Positions 1-5,625 of a stretch of DNA of 5,625 bases are shown here, piece by piece. A program made the position numbers and the translations under genes. Every line of letters starts with the position of its first letter. Within the stretch, counting starts at the first letter, position 1. This stretch comes from CAYNYM01 sp049366815 (GTDB lineage: Bacteria; Desulfobacterota; DSM-4660; Desulfatiglandales; HGW-15): the NCBI GenBank assembly GCA_049366815.1, contig JBMNCO010000117.1, positions 1 to 5,625 on the forward strand. The letters are read 5' to 3'. Under the pieces are notes generated by a model. That model ran no database searches and was not told the origin of the DNA. It saw nothing but the letters and a program-made list of their open reading frames with translations.

Positions 1-65
1 TTTTTGTGTAATGACCCGAATAAAATTCTTTTGCCGCCATATTCTAAACCACTCGTCCTAAGCTG

Positions 66-97
66 AAAAAAGGCGCACCATAAATGGTGCGCCTTTT
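66..97 (+). terminator. Rho-independent terminator, probably bidirectional
   Basis: A perfect 9-bp stem, GGCGCACCA (72-80) with TGGTGCGCC (85-93), closes a TAAA loop. A run of six A (66-71) precedes it and four T (94-97) follow, so A-T pairing can lengthen the stem to 13 bp. This is the standard intrinsic terminator form, and the A-run would act as a U-tract for leftward transcription too. It lies 52 bp before the Nif3-like gene, so it most likely ends a rightward gene left of the window and insulates the genes that follow. Their promoter should then lie at about 98-149, where I could not find a convincing -35/-10 pair. Confidence 0.9.
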
Positions 98-149
98 CCG
101 ATTTCCACAGGTGGGACGACTATCCGTTCCGAGTGTCAGGGCATGACAG

Positions 150-959
150 ATGTTTCCCGAACTGAGTGACGTATCGAATGTACTGGAAGAACTGGCGCCC
201 ATCGCTTACGCTGAAGAATGGGACAACCCCGGTTTACAGGTCGGGCAACCGTCACAGGTCATTCACAACATATTCATCGCTCTTGATCCGACGATTGAGG
301 CGCTCAAGGCGGCCTCCGAGGTCAATGCCCAACTCCTGCTCACGCATCACCCGCTGCTGTTCAAACCGCTTCGCCATCTCGATCTGACGACCGCGCCCGG
401 AAAGATCATCCTGGAGGCCGTGCATTCCGGGATAGCCATTGTCGCGGCCCATACCAATCTGGACGTGGCACGGGGCGGCATCAACGACATGTTGGCGCAA
501 GTCTTTTCTCTTCGAGACATCGCCCCGCTACAGGAGAGGACTGATCTGGACGATCGCGGCGTGGGTCTTGGGAGGATCGGCCTCCTTCCCCAATCCGAAA
601 CACTTGATGAGATTGCAGAGAATGTCAAGGGCACATGGGGTCTTCGAACCGTCAAGGTCGTTGGGGAAAAGAATCGGTTGATCAACCGGGTGGCCGTAGT
701 CGGGGGGTCCGGTGGCGGCCTCGTCTCCACCGCTGCAAAGGCGGGCGCGGAACTTCTTATAACGGGTGATATCGGGCATCACCATGCCCTCGAAGCCGTG
801 GCACGGGGACTTGCACTCATTGACGCGGGTCATTTTTACACCGAGAAAAGGGCGTTGTCTCTCTTTGCAGAACCATTTGAAACGGCCCTCAGGAAAAGGG
901 GCTATGATGTCGCTGTTGCGTTTTTCGAAAACGAAAAATGTCCCGAGCGATATCTCTAG
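150..959 (+). CDS. Nif3-like dinuclear metal-centre protein (YbgI/Nif3 family, short form)
   Basis: This 269-residue protein belongs to the Nif3/YbgI family, cytosolic toroidal hexamers carrying a two-metal site in each subunit; a GTP cyclohydrolase I type 2-like role has been suggested, but the physiological reaction is unsettled. The N-terminal family motif EEWDNPGLQVG is at 22-32. The expected metal ligands are visible: H66 and H67 in LTHHPLLFKP, D105 in AAHTNLDVARGG (H101 nearby), and H228 and E232 in IDAGHFYTEK. A glycine-rich GGSGGG turn is at 185-190, followed by TGDIGHHHALEA. The length fits the short form, without the PII-like insert of the roughly 370-residue version. ATG 150 is chosen because AGGG (138-141) lies 8 nt upstream; the nearby ATG at 143 is out of frame. 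It is the first gene after a terminator and probably heads the rightward block ending in rnpB. Family assignment is firm; substrate is unknown. Confidence 0.95.
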   Translation: MFPELSDVSNVLEELAPIAYAEEWDNPGLQVGQPSQVIHNIFIALDPTIEALKAASEVNAQLLLTHHPLLFKPLRHLDLTTAPGKIILEAVHSGIAIVAAHTNLDVARGGINDMLAQVFSLRDIAPLQERTDLDDRGVGLGRIGLLPQSETLDEIAENVKGTWGLRTVKVVGEKNRLINRVAVVGGSGGGLVSTAAKAGAELLITGDIGHHHALEAVARGLALIDAGHFYTEKRALSLFAEPFETALRKRGYDVAVAFFENEKCPERYL

Positions 960-992
960 AAGGCCTGTTCATCGGCAAGCACCCGATGTGCG

Positions 993-1018
993 GGCCCCAC
1001 AACGTGGCCTCGATTTTT
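993..1018 (+). terminator. Weak candidate terminator after the Nif3-like gene
   Basis: GGCC (993-996) can pair with GGCC (1006-1009) around an inner AC/GT pairing (999-1000 with 1004-1005), leaving a 2-nt bulge; CCAC/GTGG (997-1000 with 1004-1007) is the simpler alternative. The sequence TCGATTTTT follows directly and ends at 1018. The stem is short and imperfect and the T-run starts a few bases late, so termination would be inefficient at best. Its first four bases also form the 3' edge of the stronger hairpin at 962-996, so the two structures exclude each other in part. Confidence 0.25.
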
Positions 1019-1194
1019 ACAACATGAGGGTGGACTCGCCCGGAGGCGGGAATCACCTTGCTCGCGCGCATCCGGGAGTGCCCATTTCCGGATGAGCACT
1101 GCCGGGATAGACCATCTCGAGCCGATCCGCTGAGCGTCCTGCACGATCCATAAGCCAACGGCTCCGTCTCATGCATGCTTCGACAACACTTAAC

Positions 1195-1201
1195 AGGGGG
1201 G
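1195..1201 (+). promoter_or_regulatory. Ribosome binding site deciding the GTG start at 1208
   Basis: The purine run AGGGGGG ends 6 nt before GTG 1208. The in-frame ATG upstream at 1175 has no comparable Shine-Dalgarno sequence, and starting there would add the residues MLRQHLTGGKR, which do not look like the family N-terminus. GTG 1208 is therefore preferred. Confidence 0.8.
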
Positions 1202-1207
1202 AAACGG

Positions 1208-1960
1208 GTGAAGGACAAATTAAAAATCCTGCTGCAGCTCCAGGCCTGTGACAGCAGGATCTCCGAAATTAACGACAAGAAGAACGATGCACCATTGAGG
1301 ATTCAAAAACTTCACAATGCACTGAAACGCTGTGAGGATCAGTTGCGAGAGGACACTGAGAACCTCGAGTCGCTCATAAAGGACAGGCGGCAGGTTGAGC
1401 AGAAAATCCAGGATTTTGACCGGAAGATTGAAAAAAGCAACACAAAACTCTCCAACATAAAATCCAACAAGGAATACACCGCCGCCTTAAAGGAAATCGA
1501 AGACCTGAAAGGGGCCAAGGCCCAATCGGAAGACGAACTGCTACAGTTTATGGAAGAGATTGAGCGGCTTGAACAAAAGAAAGAGGCCGGCAAAGAGGAA
1601 CAGCTGAGACTGCAGAAGGGCTATGAGACGGACAAGCGGGTCATTGAAGATGAACTGAGTGTTCTAGACCGGGAGCTTGAAGGCCTCAAGAAAAGAAGTG
1701 GTCACCTCAGCGAGGCCTCGGACAAAGACATCCTCAAAAGATACGCATTGCTGCGTGAAAGAAAAGGTGGACTGGCCGTCTGTGCCGTGATCGCGGGGGT
1801 GTGTCAGGCATGCCATATGGGCATCCCGCCGCAGACGTTCAATGAACTGCTCAAGGGCAGCACACTGATGACCTGCCCCCACTGCAACCGAATGATCTAT
1901 TGGGGCGAAGATGAGCAATTCATAGCCGCCTGGAACGATGCAAAGATACAGACATGTTAG
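1208..1960 (+). CDS. Coiled-coil C4-type zinc-ribbon protein (zf-RING_7, formerly DUF164)
   Basis: From GTG 1208 the product has 250 residues. A start at ATG 1175 would give 261, but a strong Shine-Dalgarno run sits 6 nt before the GTG. Residues about 5-170 are charged and heptad-like (many E, K, L, R and Q), which fits the long helical hairpin of this family, and they include the family motif SNIKSNKEYTAALKEIEDLK (82-101). The C-terminal zinc ribbon has two CxxC pairs: C199/C202 (VCQACHM) and C223/C226 (TCPHCNR), with the usual IPPQTFNELLKG between them. Relatives include chlamydial CT398 and Helicobacter HP0958, which act through protein or RNA binding linked to RpoN and flagellar expression. 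Whether that applies here is unknown. The gene is followed with no gap by rnpB, whose P1 strand covers its stop codon, so the two are likely co-transcribed. Confidence 0.93.
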   Translation: MKDKLKILLQLQACDSRISEINDKKNDAPLRIQKLHNALKRCEDQLREDTENLESLIKDRRQVEQKIQDFDRKIEKSNTKLSNIKSNKEYTAALKEIEDLKGAKAQSEDELLQFMEEIERLEQKKEAGKEEQLRLQKGYETDKRVIEDELSVLDRELEGLKKRSGHLSEASDKDILKRYALLRERKGGLAVCAVIAGVCQACHMGIPPQTFNELLKGSTLMTCPHCNRMIYWGEDEQFIAAWNDAKIQTC

Positions 1961-2353
1961 AGTAGGCCAAATGACCGCTGCTTTGCCGTCCGGCAAAGGG
2001 GAGGAAAGTCCGGGCTCCACAGGACAGGATGCTGGGTAACACCCAGTCCCGGCGACGGGCAGGAAAGTGCCACAGAAAGGAAACCGCCCGATAAGTCGGC
2101 TTCACGCCTCCTATCGGGTAAGGGTGAAAGGGTGAGGTAAGAGCTCACCAGTCCTGCCGGTGACGGCAGGAGCTAGGCAAACCCCATCCGGAGCAAGACC
2201 AAATAGGGGAACGCTGGAGGGTGGTCCGCCCGAGTTCCCGGGTAGGTCGCTCGACCCCGACGGCAACGTCGGGGCTAGATGAATGGTCATTGTCCCCGGG
2301 TTCGCGGGTCGCGCTCCCGGGGAAACAGAACCCGGCTTACCGGCCTGCTCTAA
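1957..2353 (+). ncRNA. rnpB: RNase P RNA, bacterial type A
   Basis: This is the catalytic RNA of RNase P, which removes 5' leaders from pre-tRNAs together with the RnpA protein. Universal blocks are present in order: GAGGAAAGTCCGGGCTCC (2001-2018), CACAGAAAGGAAACCGCC (2071-2088), GGGTGAAAGGGTGAGGTAAG (2122-2141), GGAGCAAGACCAAATAGGGG (2190-2209) and ACAGAACCCGGCTTA (2325-2339). Helices can be traced: P1 1957-1968/2342-2353 (one G-U), P2 1970-1976/2285-2291, P3 1981-1987/1992-1998, P8 2032-2037/2041-2046, P9 2058-2061/2068-2071, P12 2087-2093/2112-2118, P14 2153-2159/2164-2170 with a GTGA tetraloop, and P18 2255-2262/2267-2274 with a GCAA tetraloop. P4 pairs the first and last blocks around the expected bulged U. 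The length of about 397 nt is near the 377 of E. coli. Ends are set from P1 and may be off by a few bases. I see no strong promoter just upstream. Confidence 0.98.
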
Positions 2354-2383
2354 CATATCCATCATCTTCGCTGCGTGCGCCCC

Positions 2384-2419
2384 CCCATGGCATCTTCTAA
2401 GGACCAGGGATGTCATGGG
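2384..2419. repeat. Inverted repeat between rnpB and the convergent YggT-like gene
   Basis: CCCATGGCATC (2384-2394) and GATGTCATGGG (2409-2419) can form an 11-bp stem with one G-U pair and a 14-nt loop. It lies in the 120-bp gap where rnpB and the leftward YggT-like gene converge, a natural place for a shared terminator. There is no T-run on either side, so it is not a standard intrinsic terminator. It could block 3' exonucleases or assist Rho-dependent ends. Nothing else was found in 2354-2473. Confidence 0.4.
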
Positions 2420-2473
2420 ACCTTCAAGGCCCTCGAGCTTCATTGGACCCGGCCGTTCTGCCGACAATTTCGC

Positions 2474-3295
2474 TCAAAGATTACTCAGAAGCCGGGCGAT
2501 GATCTGTCGGCCAACCCCCCCCAATATCTGAAAACAGAAAAGGGCGACGATTGGGGAGAGATCCAGCCCGCCGATAAGCGGTACAAAGCGACGAAAAGGG
2601 CGCAACAGGGGTTCGCTGATGCCGTAAACGGCCTGGACCACCGGGTTGGAGGGGTCGGGACTGACCCATGAGAGAAGCGCACCCACGATGATGATCAAAG
2701 AAAAGAATCCCGGAAAAGGGAAAAGCCCGAGGACCAGTATCAGGCCCTCCACAAACCCGTTCAGGATGATCATGGGAAGCACGACGGCCTGGGGCGCCGT
2801 AACAAAACGGATCATCGCGCTCAACAGCGCATAGATGACCCACAGGAAGAGAAAGGCAAAAGGATAGAAGTGACGTCTCTGCATACCGAACCGGGCGGCT
2901 GCCTGGTTCAGGGGTGTGAAGGCACGCTGGATCAGGTTGACAAAGGAAGTGCCGAAGGCGGATCTCTGTGACAAGACGGAAACGAACCACATCACCATGT
3001 AGGCCTGAAAGAGCAATTGAAAGAGATTCAGAAAACTGATCGCTATGGCGGACACCACGGACGAAGGACCGACGGCAAGGTAGACAAAACCCCTGAGCAC
3101 GACCAGTCCCAGCAGGGTCAGCAAAATCCCTTTTGAGGCCTCGCGGACAACGGTCCTGGCAGGAATCAGCACCGGATCTGTAATCTTGAAAATGAGGCTG
3201 TAGATGGGGTCAAAATAGGCCTCATTGGGTCTAATCAGGAGCCTCAGCAGTAAGAGGACCACAAAGACATCTATGATGGATTTGATTAAATACAC
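2474..3295 (-). CDS. YggT family integral membrane protein (two YggT repeats)
   Basis: This 273-residue inner-membrane protein has hydrophobic segments near residues 4-21, 56-75, 82-107, 144-163, 172-208 and 246-262. The C-terminal half carries the clear YggT signature LLSWVSPDPSNPVVQAVYGI (207-226), then SEPLLRPFRRFVPLIGGLDLSP (227-248). A more degenerate first copy is at about 16-50 (LLRLLIRPNEAYFDPIYSLI, then TDPVLIPAR), so this is the duplicated form. It is longer than E. coli YggT (about 188 residues) because the linker and middle membrane segments are extended. E. coli YggT has been linked to osmotic-stress ion uptake; relatives (YlmG, CCB3) act in division-related or organelle processes, so the role here is open. 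The start codon is GTG (3293-3295), supported by GGAGG 6 nt upstream. The gene is divergent from the YggU-like gene. An 8-G run in the coding strand (2515-2522) falls near the C-terminus. Confidence 0.93.
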   Translation of the reverse strand: MYLIKSIIDVFVVLLLLRLLIRPNEAYFDPIYSLIFKITDPVLIPARTVVREASKGILLTLLGLVVLRGFVYLAVGPSSVVSAIAISFLNLFQLLFQAYMVMWFVSVLSQRSAFGTSFVNLIQRAFTPLNQAAARFGMQRRHFYPFAFLFLWVIYALLSAMIRFVTAPQAVVLPMIILNGFVEGLILVLGLFPFPGFFSLIIIVGALLSWVSPDPSNPVVQAVYGISEPLLRPFRRFVPLIGGLDLSPIVALFCFQILGGVGRQIIARLLSNL

Positions 3296-3301
3296 AGGGT
3301 G

Positions 3302-3306
3302 CCTCC
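3302..3306 (-). promoter_or_regulatory. Ribosome binding site of the YggT-like gene
   Basis: On the minus strand GGAGG is followed after 6 nt (CACCCT) by GTG at 3295-3293. This supports the non-ATG start; no in-frame ATG with a better site is seen nearby. Confidence 0.8.
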
Positions 3307-3406
3307 GGTTGCGCTCGGTATTGCAGTCTGACAGCCTATCTCAACACACAGGGGTTTTCAACACAAATGTACCGGTCCGGATCCTCGGTTTCCGCCGCGT
3401 GTGAAC

Positions 3407-3411
3407 AAGGA
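3407..3411 (+). promoter_or_regulatory. Ribosome binding site favouring the ATG at 3421
   Basis: AAGGA lies 9 nt before ATG 3421. The longer in-frame start at ATG 3367 has no Shine-Dalgarno sequence, and ATG 3451 has only a weak one, so 3421 is preferred. Confidence 0.6.
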
Positions 3412-3420
3412 CGGTTCTCC

Positions 3421-3717
3421 ATGCACACCACATCAAGAGACGGCCCGGCAATGGAACAGATTGAGATCAGAGTCAAGGTCGTACCCAGATCATCTCGGAA
3501 CCAGGTCCTGGGCAGGGAGGGCGATGTCTACAGGGTAAAGCTGACCTCTCCGCCCGTCGATGGTCAAGCGAACAAGGCCCTTGTTGAACTCTTCTCAAAA
3601 AGGCTGGGGGTTGCCAAAGGAAACATCGAGATCATTTCCGGAAAACATTCGAAACTCAAGACGATCCGGATTTATGGGGTCCAGGATTCGGCCCTCGACG
3701 ACCTCCTGGCGGGATGA
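3421..3717 (+). CDS. YggU family protein (DUF167)
   Basis: A 98-residue cytosolic protein of the DUF167/YggU family, close to the usual size of about 95-100. Motifs visible from the 3421 start are VKVVPRSSRNQV (18-29), the hallmark LTSPPVDGQANKALVELF (41-58), and SGKHSKLKTIRI (73-84), matching the alpha/beta fold known from structures of the family. Its biochemical function is not established. Three in-frame ATGs are possible: 3367 (116 residues, no ribosome site), 3421 (AAGGA 9 nt upstream) and 3451 (88 residues, start MEQIEIRVKV, which fits many family members). I chose 3421 but cannot exclude 3451. It is transcribed away from the YggT-like gene; in E. coli the two homologues are adjacent and co-directional. 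Downstream it converges on the ABC transporter gene. Confidence 0.92.
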   Translation: MHTTSRDGPAMEQIEIRVKVVPRSSRNQVLGREGDVYRVKLTSPPVDGQANKALVELFSKRLGVAKGNIEIISGKHSKLKTIRIYGVQDSALDDLLAG

Positions 3718-3825
3718 ACCCTTGCCCGCAAGCCGATCGAGAATCTCTTTCCCACGGGAGAGCAGGGCGCCGACGGGCCGGTGGAAAGATTCAACCCACC
3801 GCGGGTATCCACCCGGCGCTCCGGA
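3718..3825. other. Convergent spacer with a short inverted repeat
   Basis: This 108-bp gap separates the stop codons of the YggU-like gene and the leftward ABC transporter. CGGTGG (3779-3784) can pair with CCACCG (3796-3801) across an 11-nt loop, but there is no T-run on either side, so I do not call it an intrinsic terminator. Nothing else is identifiable. Frames are open on both strands but lack usable starts and recognisable motifs. Confidence 0.4.
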
Positions 3826-5625
3826 TCATGCCCTGAACTGCAGGTCGTGGAGTTTTCGGAAACGGCCCTCCCGGGCCAATAGTTCCTCATGGCTGCCCGA
3901 CTCCACGATCCGCCCCCCTTCGAGCACATAGACCCTGTCGGCCTTCCTGACGGTGCTCAACCGGTGGGCCACCACGAGGATGGTTCTCGTCTCACACAGA
4001 CTCTCGATAGCCTCCTGAACGAACTGCTCGCTTTCCGCGTCCAGGGCTGAGGCCGCTTCGTCAAGAATCAAGATGGAGGGATCGGCCAGGATCGCCCTGG
4101 CGATGGCGATGCGCTGTCTCTGCCCTCCGGACAGGAGCGTTCCGCGGTCCCCGACCACCGATTCATAACCCGCCCGCTGGGCCTGGATAAAATCATGCGC
4201 ATAGGCGGCCCTGGCCGCTGCGATGACCTCTTCCATGTCCTTTTCAGGGTGTCCGTATCGTATGTTATCGGCTATCGTGTCATGAAAGAGCAGGACTTCC
4301 TGGCTGACGTAACCGATCTGGCGTCGAAGAGAGTCGAGGGTCACGTCCCGGATGTCGGTGCCGTCTATGGTGATGCTTCCTTCAGTGACATCGTAAAACC
4401 GCGGCAGGAGATCCACAAGGGTGCTCTTACCCGCCCCTGTCGAACCCACGAAGGCCACCATTTGACCGGCCTCGATATCAAAAGAGATGTCCCTCAGTAC
4501 CGGGGTTCCCGGTTCGTAGGCAAAACTCACCCTGTCAAACCGGACGGACTCCCGATGCCTGGGGAGGGTCTTGGCCTTCGGTCTTTCCTGAATGTCCGGG
4601 ACCGTCCTCATGATGCCGAAGACCCTTTCCGTGGCACCCTGAAGGGTGCGCAGGTCATTATTGACCTTGGCCAGGTTTTTGACCGGGCTGTAGACCCTGG
4701 AAAAGGCGTAGATCATGGACATCAGTTCACCGAGGGTGTGATTGAAATAGACCTTGCCTGTGATCAACACCGCAGGGATGACCAGAAACACGGTGGCGTC
4801 CAGCATGGGGCCGAGCCCCAGGGACCAGCGGTTCCAATGCATGACCTTCTTATAGAGCTTATCGGACAGGACGGCGAATTTCCGCGATTCTCTTTGACCC
4901 ATGCCAAACCCCTGGACCACCTTGAGGCACAGGAGGTTTTCCTGATAGGCCGAGGTGACATGGGAAGTGGCATCCTGGACCCTTGCCGCGTGTTTTTTGA
5001 CCTTTCTTCCGAAAAGACGGATCAATCCGACGACAGCGGGTGTCACTACGAGAATAAACAAGGTCAGTTGATAGTTCATCACGACCAGATATATCAGGAA
5101 GACCATGGCGGTGAGCGGGTGCTGAACCAGGCCGATAAGGATATTGGAGATCCTTTCCTGCATGACGGTGAGATCCGCAGTGGAACGGGAAACCAGTTCC
5201 CCCGACTTTTGTTTGTCATAAAATCCCAGGGACAATGCCATGAACTTGTCAAAGAGGTCGATTCTCATCGACCGGACCGCCCTGTTTGAGAAGGCGGCGG
5301 CGGCGAGCCGGCTGAAATAGACCGTGATGGACTTCAGGAGGACCGATGAAAAGGCCACAAGGGTCAGAAGGGCGAGGAGGGCATTGGGGGAGATGTTTTC
5401 CACAAGGATCAATTCGGTTCGATGCCAGGAAAATCCGGCACCCCAGTCGATGGCCACCCAGGGGATCTTCCAGGTCGCAGGATCGGAACCCCTCTTCATG
5501 CCTTCGTCTACAAAGGGTTGAAGGAGATAGGCGGGAACCACCACAAAAATTGAAGATACGGCCGTGAGCACAAGGGCCAGGATGACCAGGGCGCGGTGGG
5601 CCCTCACATAGTGGGCGATGTCTTT
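3826..5625 (-). CDS. MsbA-like ABC exporter, fused permease and ATPase (5' end cut by window)
   Basis: A half-transporter that should work as an inner-membrane homodimer, using ATP to flip a lipid such as lipid A-core outward. Residues are counted from the GTG at 5607. An exporter-type six-helix domain (about 1-325) includes GFYDKQKSGELVSRSTADL (128-146). The ATPase part has A-loop Y364, Walker A GSTGAGKST (388-396), Q-loop Q436, signature LSGGQ (492-496), Walker B ILILDE (512-517) with catalytic E517, SALD (520-523) and switch H548, so it looks active. The frame stays open to base 5625 (KDIAHY precedes the GTG), and that stretch resembles the usual pre-TM1 segment, so the true start is probably outside the window. 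The loop after TM1 (about 33-75) is longer than in E. coli MsbA and rich in W and D. Substrate assignment is inference; another lipid or drug exporter is possible. Confidence 0.93.
   Translation of the reverse strand, partial: KDIAHYVRAHRALVILALVLTAVSSIFVVVPAYLLQPFVDEGMKRGSDPATWKIPWVAIDWGAGFSWHRTELILVENISPNALLALLTLVAFSSVLLKSITVYFSRLAAAAFSNRAVRSMRIDLFDKFMALSLGFYDKQKSGELVSRSTADLTVMQERISNILIGLVQHPLTAMVFLIYLVVMNYQLTLFILVVTPAVVGLIRLFGRKVKKHAARVQDATSHVTSAYQENLLCLKVVQGFGMGQRESRKFAVLSDKLYKKVMHWNRWSLGLGPMLDATVFLVIPAVLITGKVYFNHTLGELMSMIYAFSRVYSPVKNLAKVNNDLRTLQGATERVFGIMRTVPDIQERPKAKTLPRHRESVRFDRVSFAYEPGTPVLRDISFDIEAGQMVAFVGSTGAGKSTLVDLLPRFYDVTEGSITIDGTDIRDVTLDSLRRQIGYVSQEVLLFHDTIADNIRYGHPEKDMEEVIAAARAAYAHDFIQAQRAGYESVVGDRGTLLSGGQRQRIAIARAILADPSILILDEAASALDAESEQFVQEAIESLCETRTILVVAHRLSTVRKADRVYVLEGGRIVESGSHEELLAREGRFRKLHDLQFRA

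Larger units (their letters stand above)
960..1207 (+). other. Hairpin-rich spacer or leader before the zinc-ribbon gene
   Basis: This 248-nt gap holds no ORF that resembles a protein. It contains three successive inverted repeats. H1 (962-975 with 983-996, loop CAAGCAC) has a core CATCGG/CCGATG and 13 of 14 pairs counting two G-U. H2 (1027-1040 with 1045-1059, loop CGGA) has an internal loop. H3 (1069-1075 with 1088-1094) is a perfect CATCCGG/CCGGATG stem with a 12-nt loop. A weaker GAGCC (1119-1123)/GGCTC (1160-1164) pairing follows. A T-run lies at 1014-1018. I do not recognise a known riboswitch or ncRNA. It could be the 3' UTR of the Nif3-like gene plus a structured 5' leader, or simply a GC-rich spacer. 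Confidence 0.4.
3296..3420. promoter_or_regulatory. Divergent promoter region between the YggT-like and YggU-like genes
   Basis: These 125 bp must hold the start signals of both divergent genes. On the minus strand TTGAAA (about 3354-3359) is followed after 17 nt by TAGGCT, a weak sigma-70-like pair for the YggT-like gene. An 8-bp direct repeat, TCAACACA (3341-3348 and 3358-3365), has a 17-bp start-to-start spacing and could be a regulator site. No convincing rightward promoter was found by eye. The element calls are tentative; only the location is firm. Confidence 0.35.

Noticed and set aside
252..833. Several antisense and out-of-frame ORFs within the Nif3-like gene
   Set aside because: The plus-strand frame carries all family metal ligands; the others are shadows with no motif.
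766..1095. A 109-codon frame crossing the end of the Nif3-like gene into the spacer
   Set aside because: The first two thirds is an out-of-frame shadow and the rest has no recognisable motif or ribosome site.
1060..1110. Possible cobalamin-type riboswitch element (CACTGCC-like bases)
   Set aside because: The B12-box order and surrounding conserved stems are absent; the similarity is a few bases only.
1981..1998. CTTTGCC/GGCAAAG hairpin right after the zinc-ribbon stop codon, resembling a terminator
   Set aside because: It is helix P3 of RNase P RNA and is followed by the P4 block rather than a T-run.
2111..2531. Open frames of 82 and 118 codons on both strands over the rnpB region
   Set aside because: The DNA is fully explained by RNase P RNA with its conserved blocks and helices; the translations are low-complexity P/G/R-rich.
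3672..3800. A minus-strand frame reading GYPRWVESFHRPVGALLSRG and continuing, between the ABC exporter and the YggU-like gene
   Set aside because: It looks somewhat protein-like but follows a TGA, has no start codon, runs antisense into the YggU-like gene and matches no family I know.
4195..5289. A 364-codon open frame on the plus strand
   Set aside because: It lies wholly antisense to the ABC exporter, whose ATPase and permease motifs are intact. The translation is rich in H, D, G and R with no recognisable domain, as expected from the complement of a GC-rich gene.

Overview
This window reads as ordinary chromosomal housekeeping DNA from a Gram-negative, fairly GC-rich bacterium. A Desulfobacterota (deltaproteobacterial) host is my best guess. 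The reasons are the run Nif3-like protein, coiled-coil zinc-ribbon protein, RNase P RNA (an order I associate with that group), an MsbA-like exporter that implies an outer membrane, and YggT/YggU-type proteins. No database search was possible, so the taxonomy is inference.

Layout. Positions 1-65 are AT-richer flank with no gene I can support. A clear hairpin terminator (66-97) closes whatever lies to the left. A rightward block follows: a short-form Nif3/YbgI metal-binding protein (150-959), a 248-nt hairpin-rich spacer (960-1207), a zf-RING_7 (old DUF164) coiled-coil zinc-ribbon protein best started at GTG 1208 (1208-1960), and bacterial type A RNase P RNA, rnpB (about 1957-2353). The 5' strand of the rnpB P1 helix runs into the stop codon of the zinc-ribbon gene. 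Positions 2354-2473 separate rnpB from a convergent leftward gene and hold one 11-bp inverted repeat without a U-tract.

The leftward gene (2474-3295, GTG start) is a two-repeat YggT membrane protein. It is divergent from a small rightward YggU/DUF167 protein (3421-3717); the 125-bp gap between them must hold both promoters. After a 108-bp convergent gap, a leftward MsbA-like ABC exporter (3826 to the right edge) fills the rest. Its N-terminus is probably cut off by the window, because its frame stays open to base 5625.

How the genes relate. rnpB matures tRNA 5' ends. The Nif3-like and zinc-ribbon proteins are conserved but poorly understood, and they may share a transcript with rnpB. YggT and YggU homologues are operon neighbours in E. 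coli, so finding them side by side but divergent suggests a lasting functional tie. The ABC exporter probably moves lipid A-core or a similar lipid across the inner membrane. I see no mobile element, CRISPR array, defence system or toxin-antitoxin pair, and nothing I would call a new biological system. The points most worth a second look are the structured 960-1207 spacer and the rnpB/stop-codon overlap.
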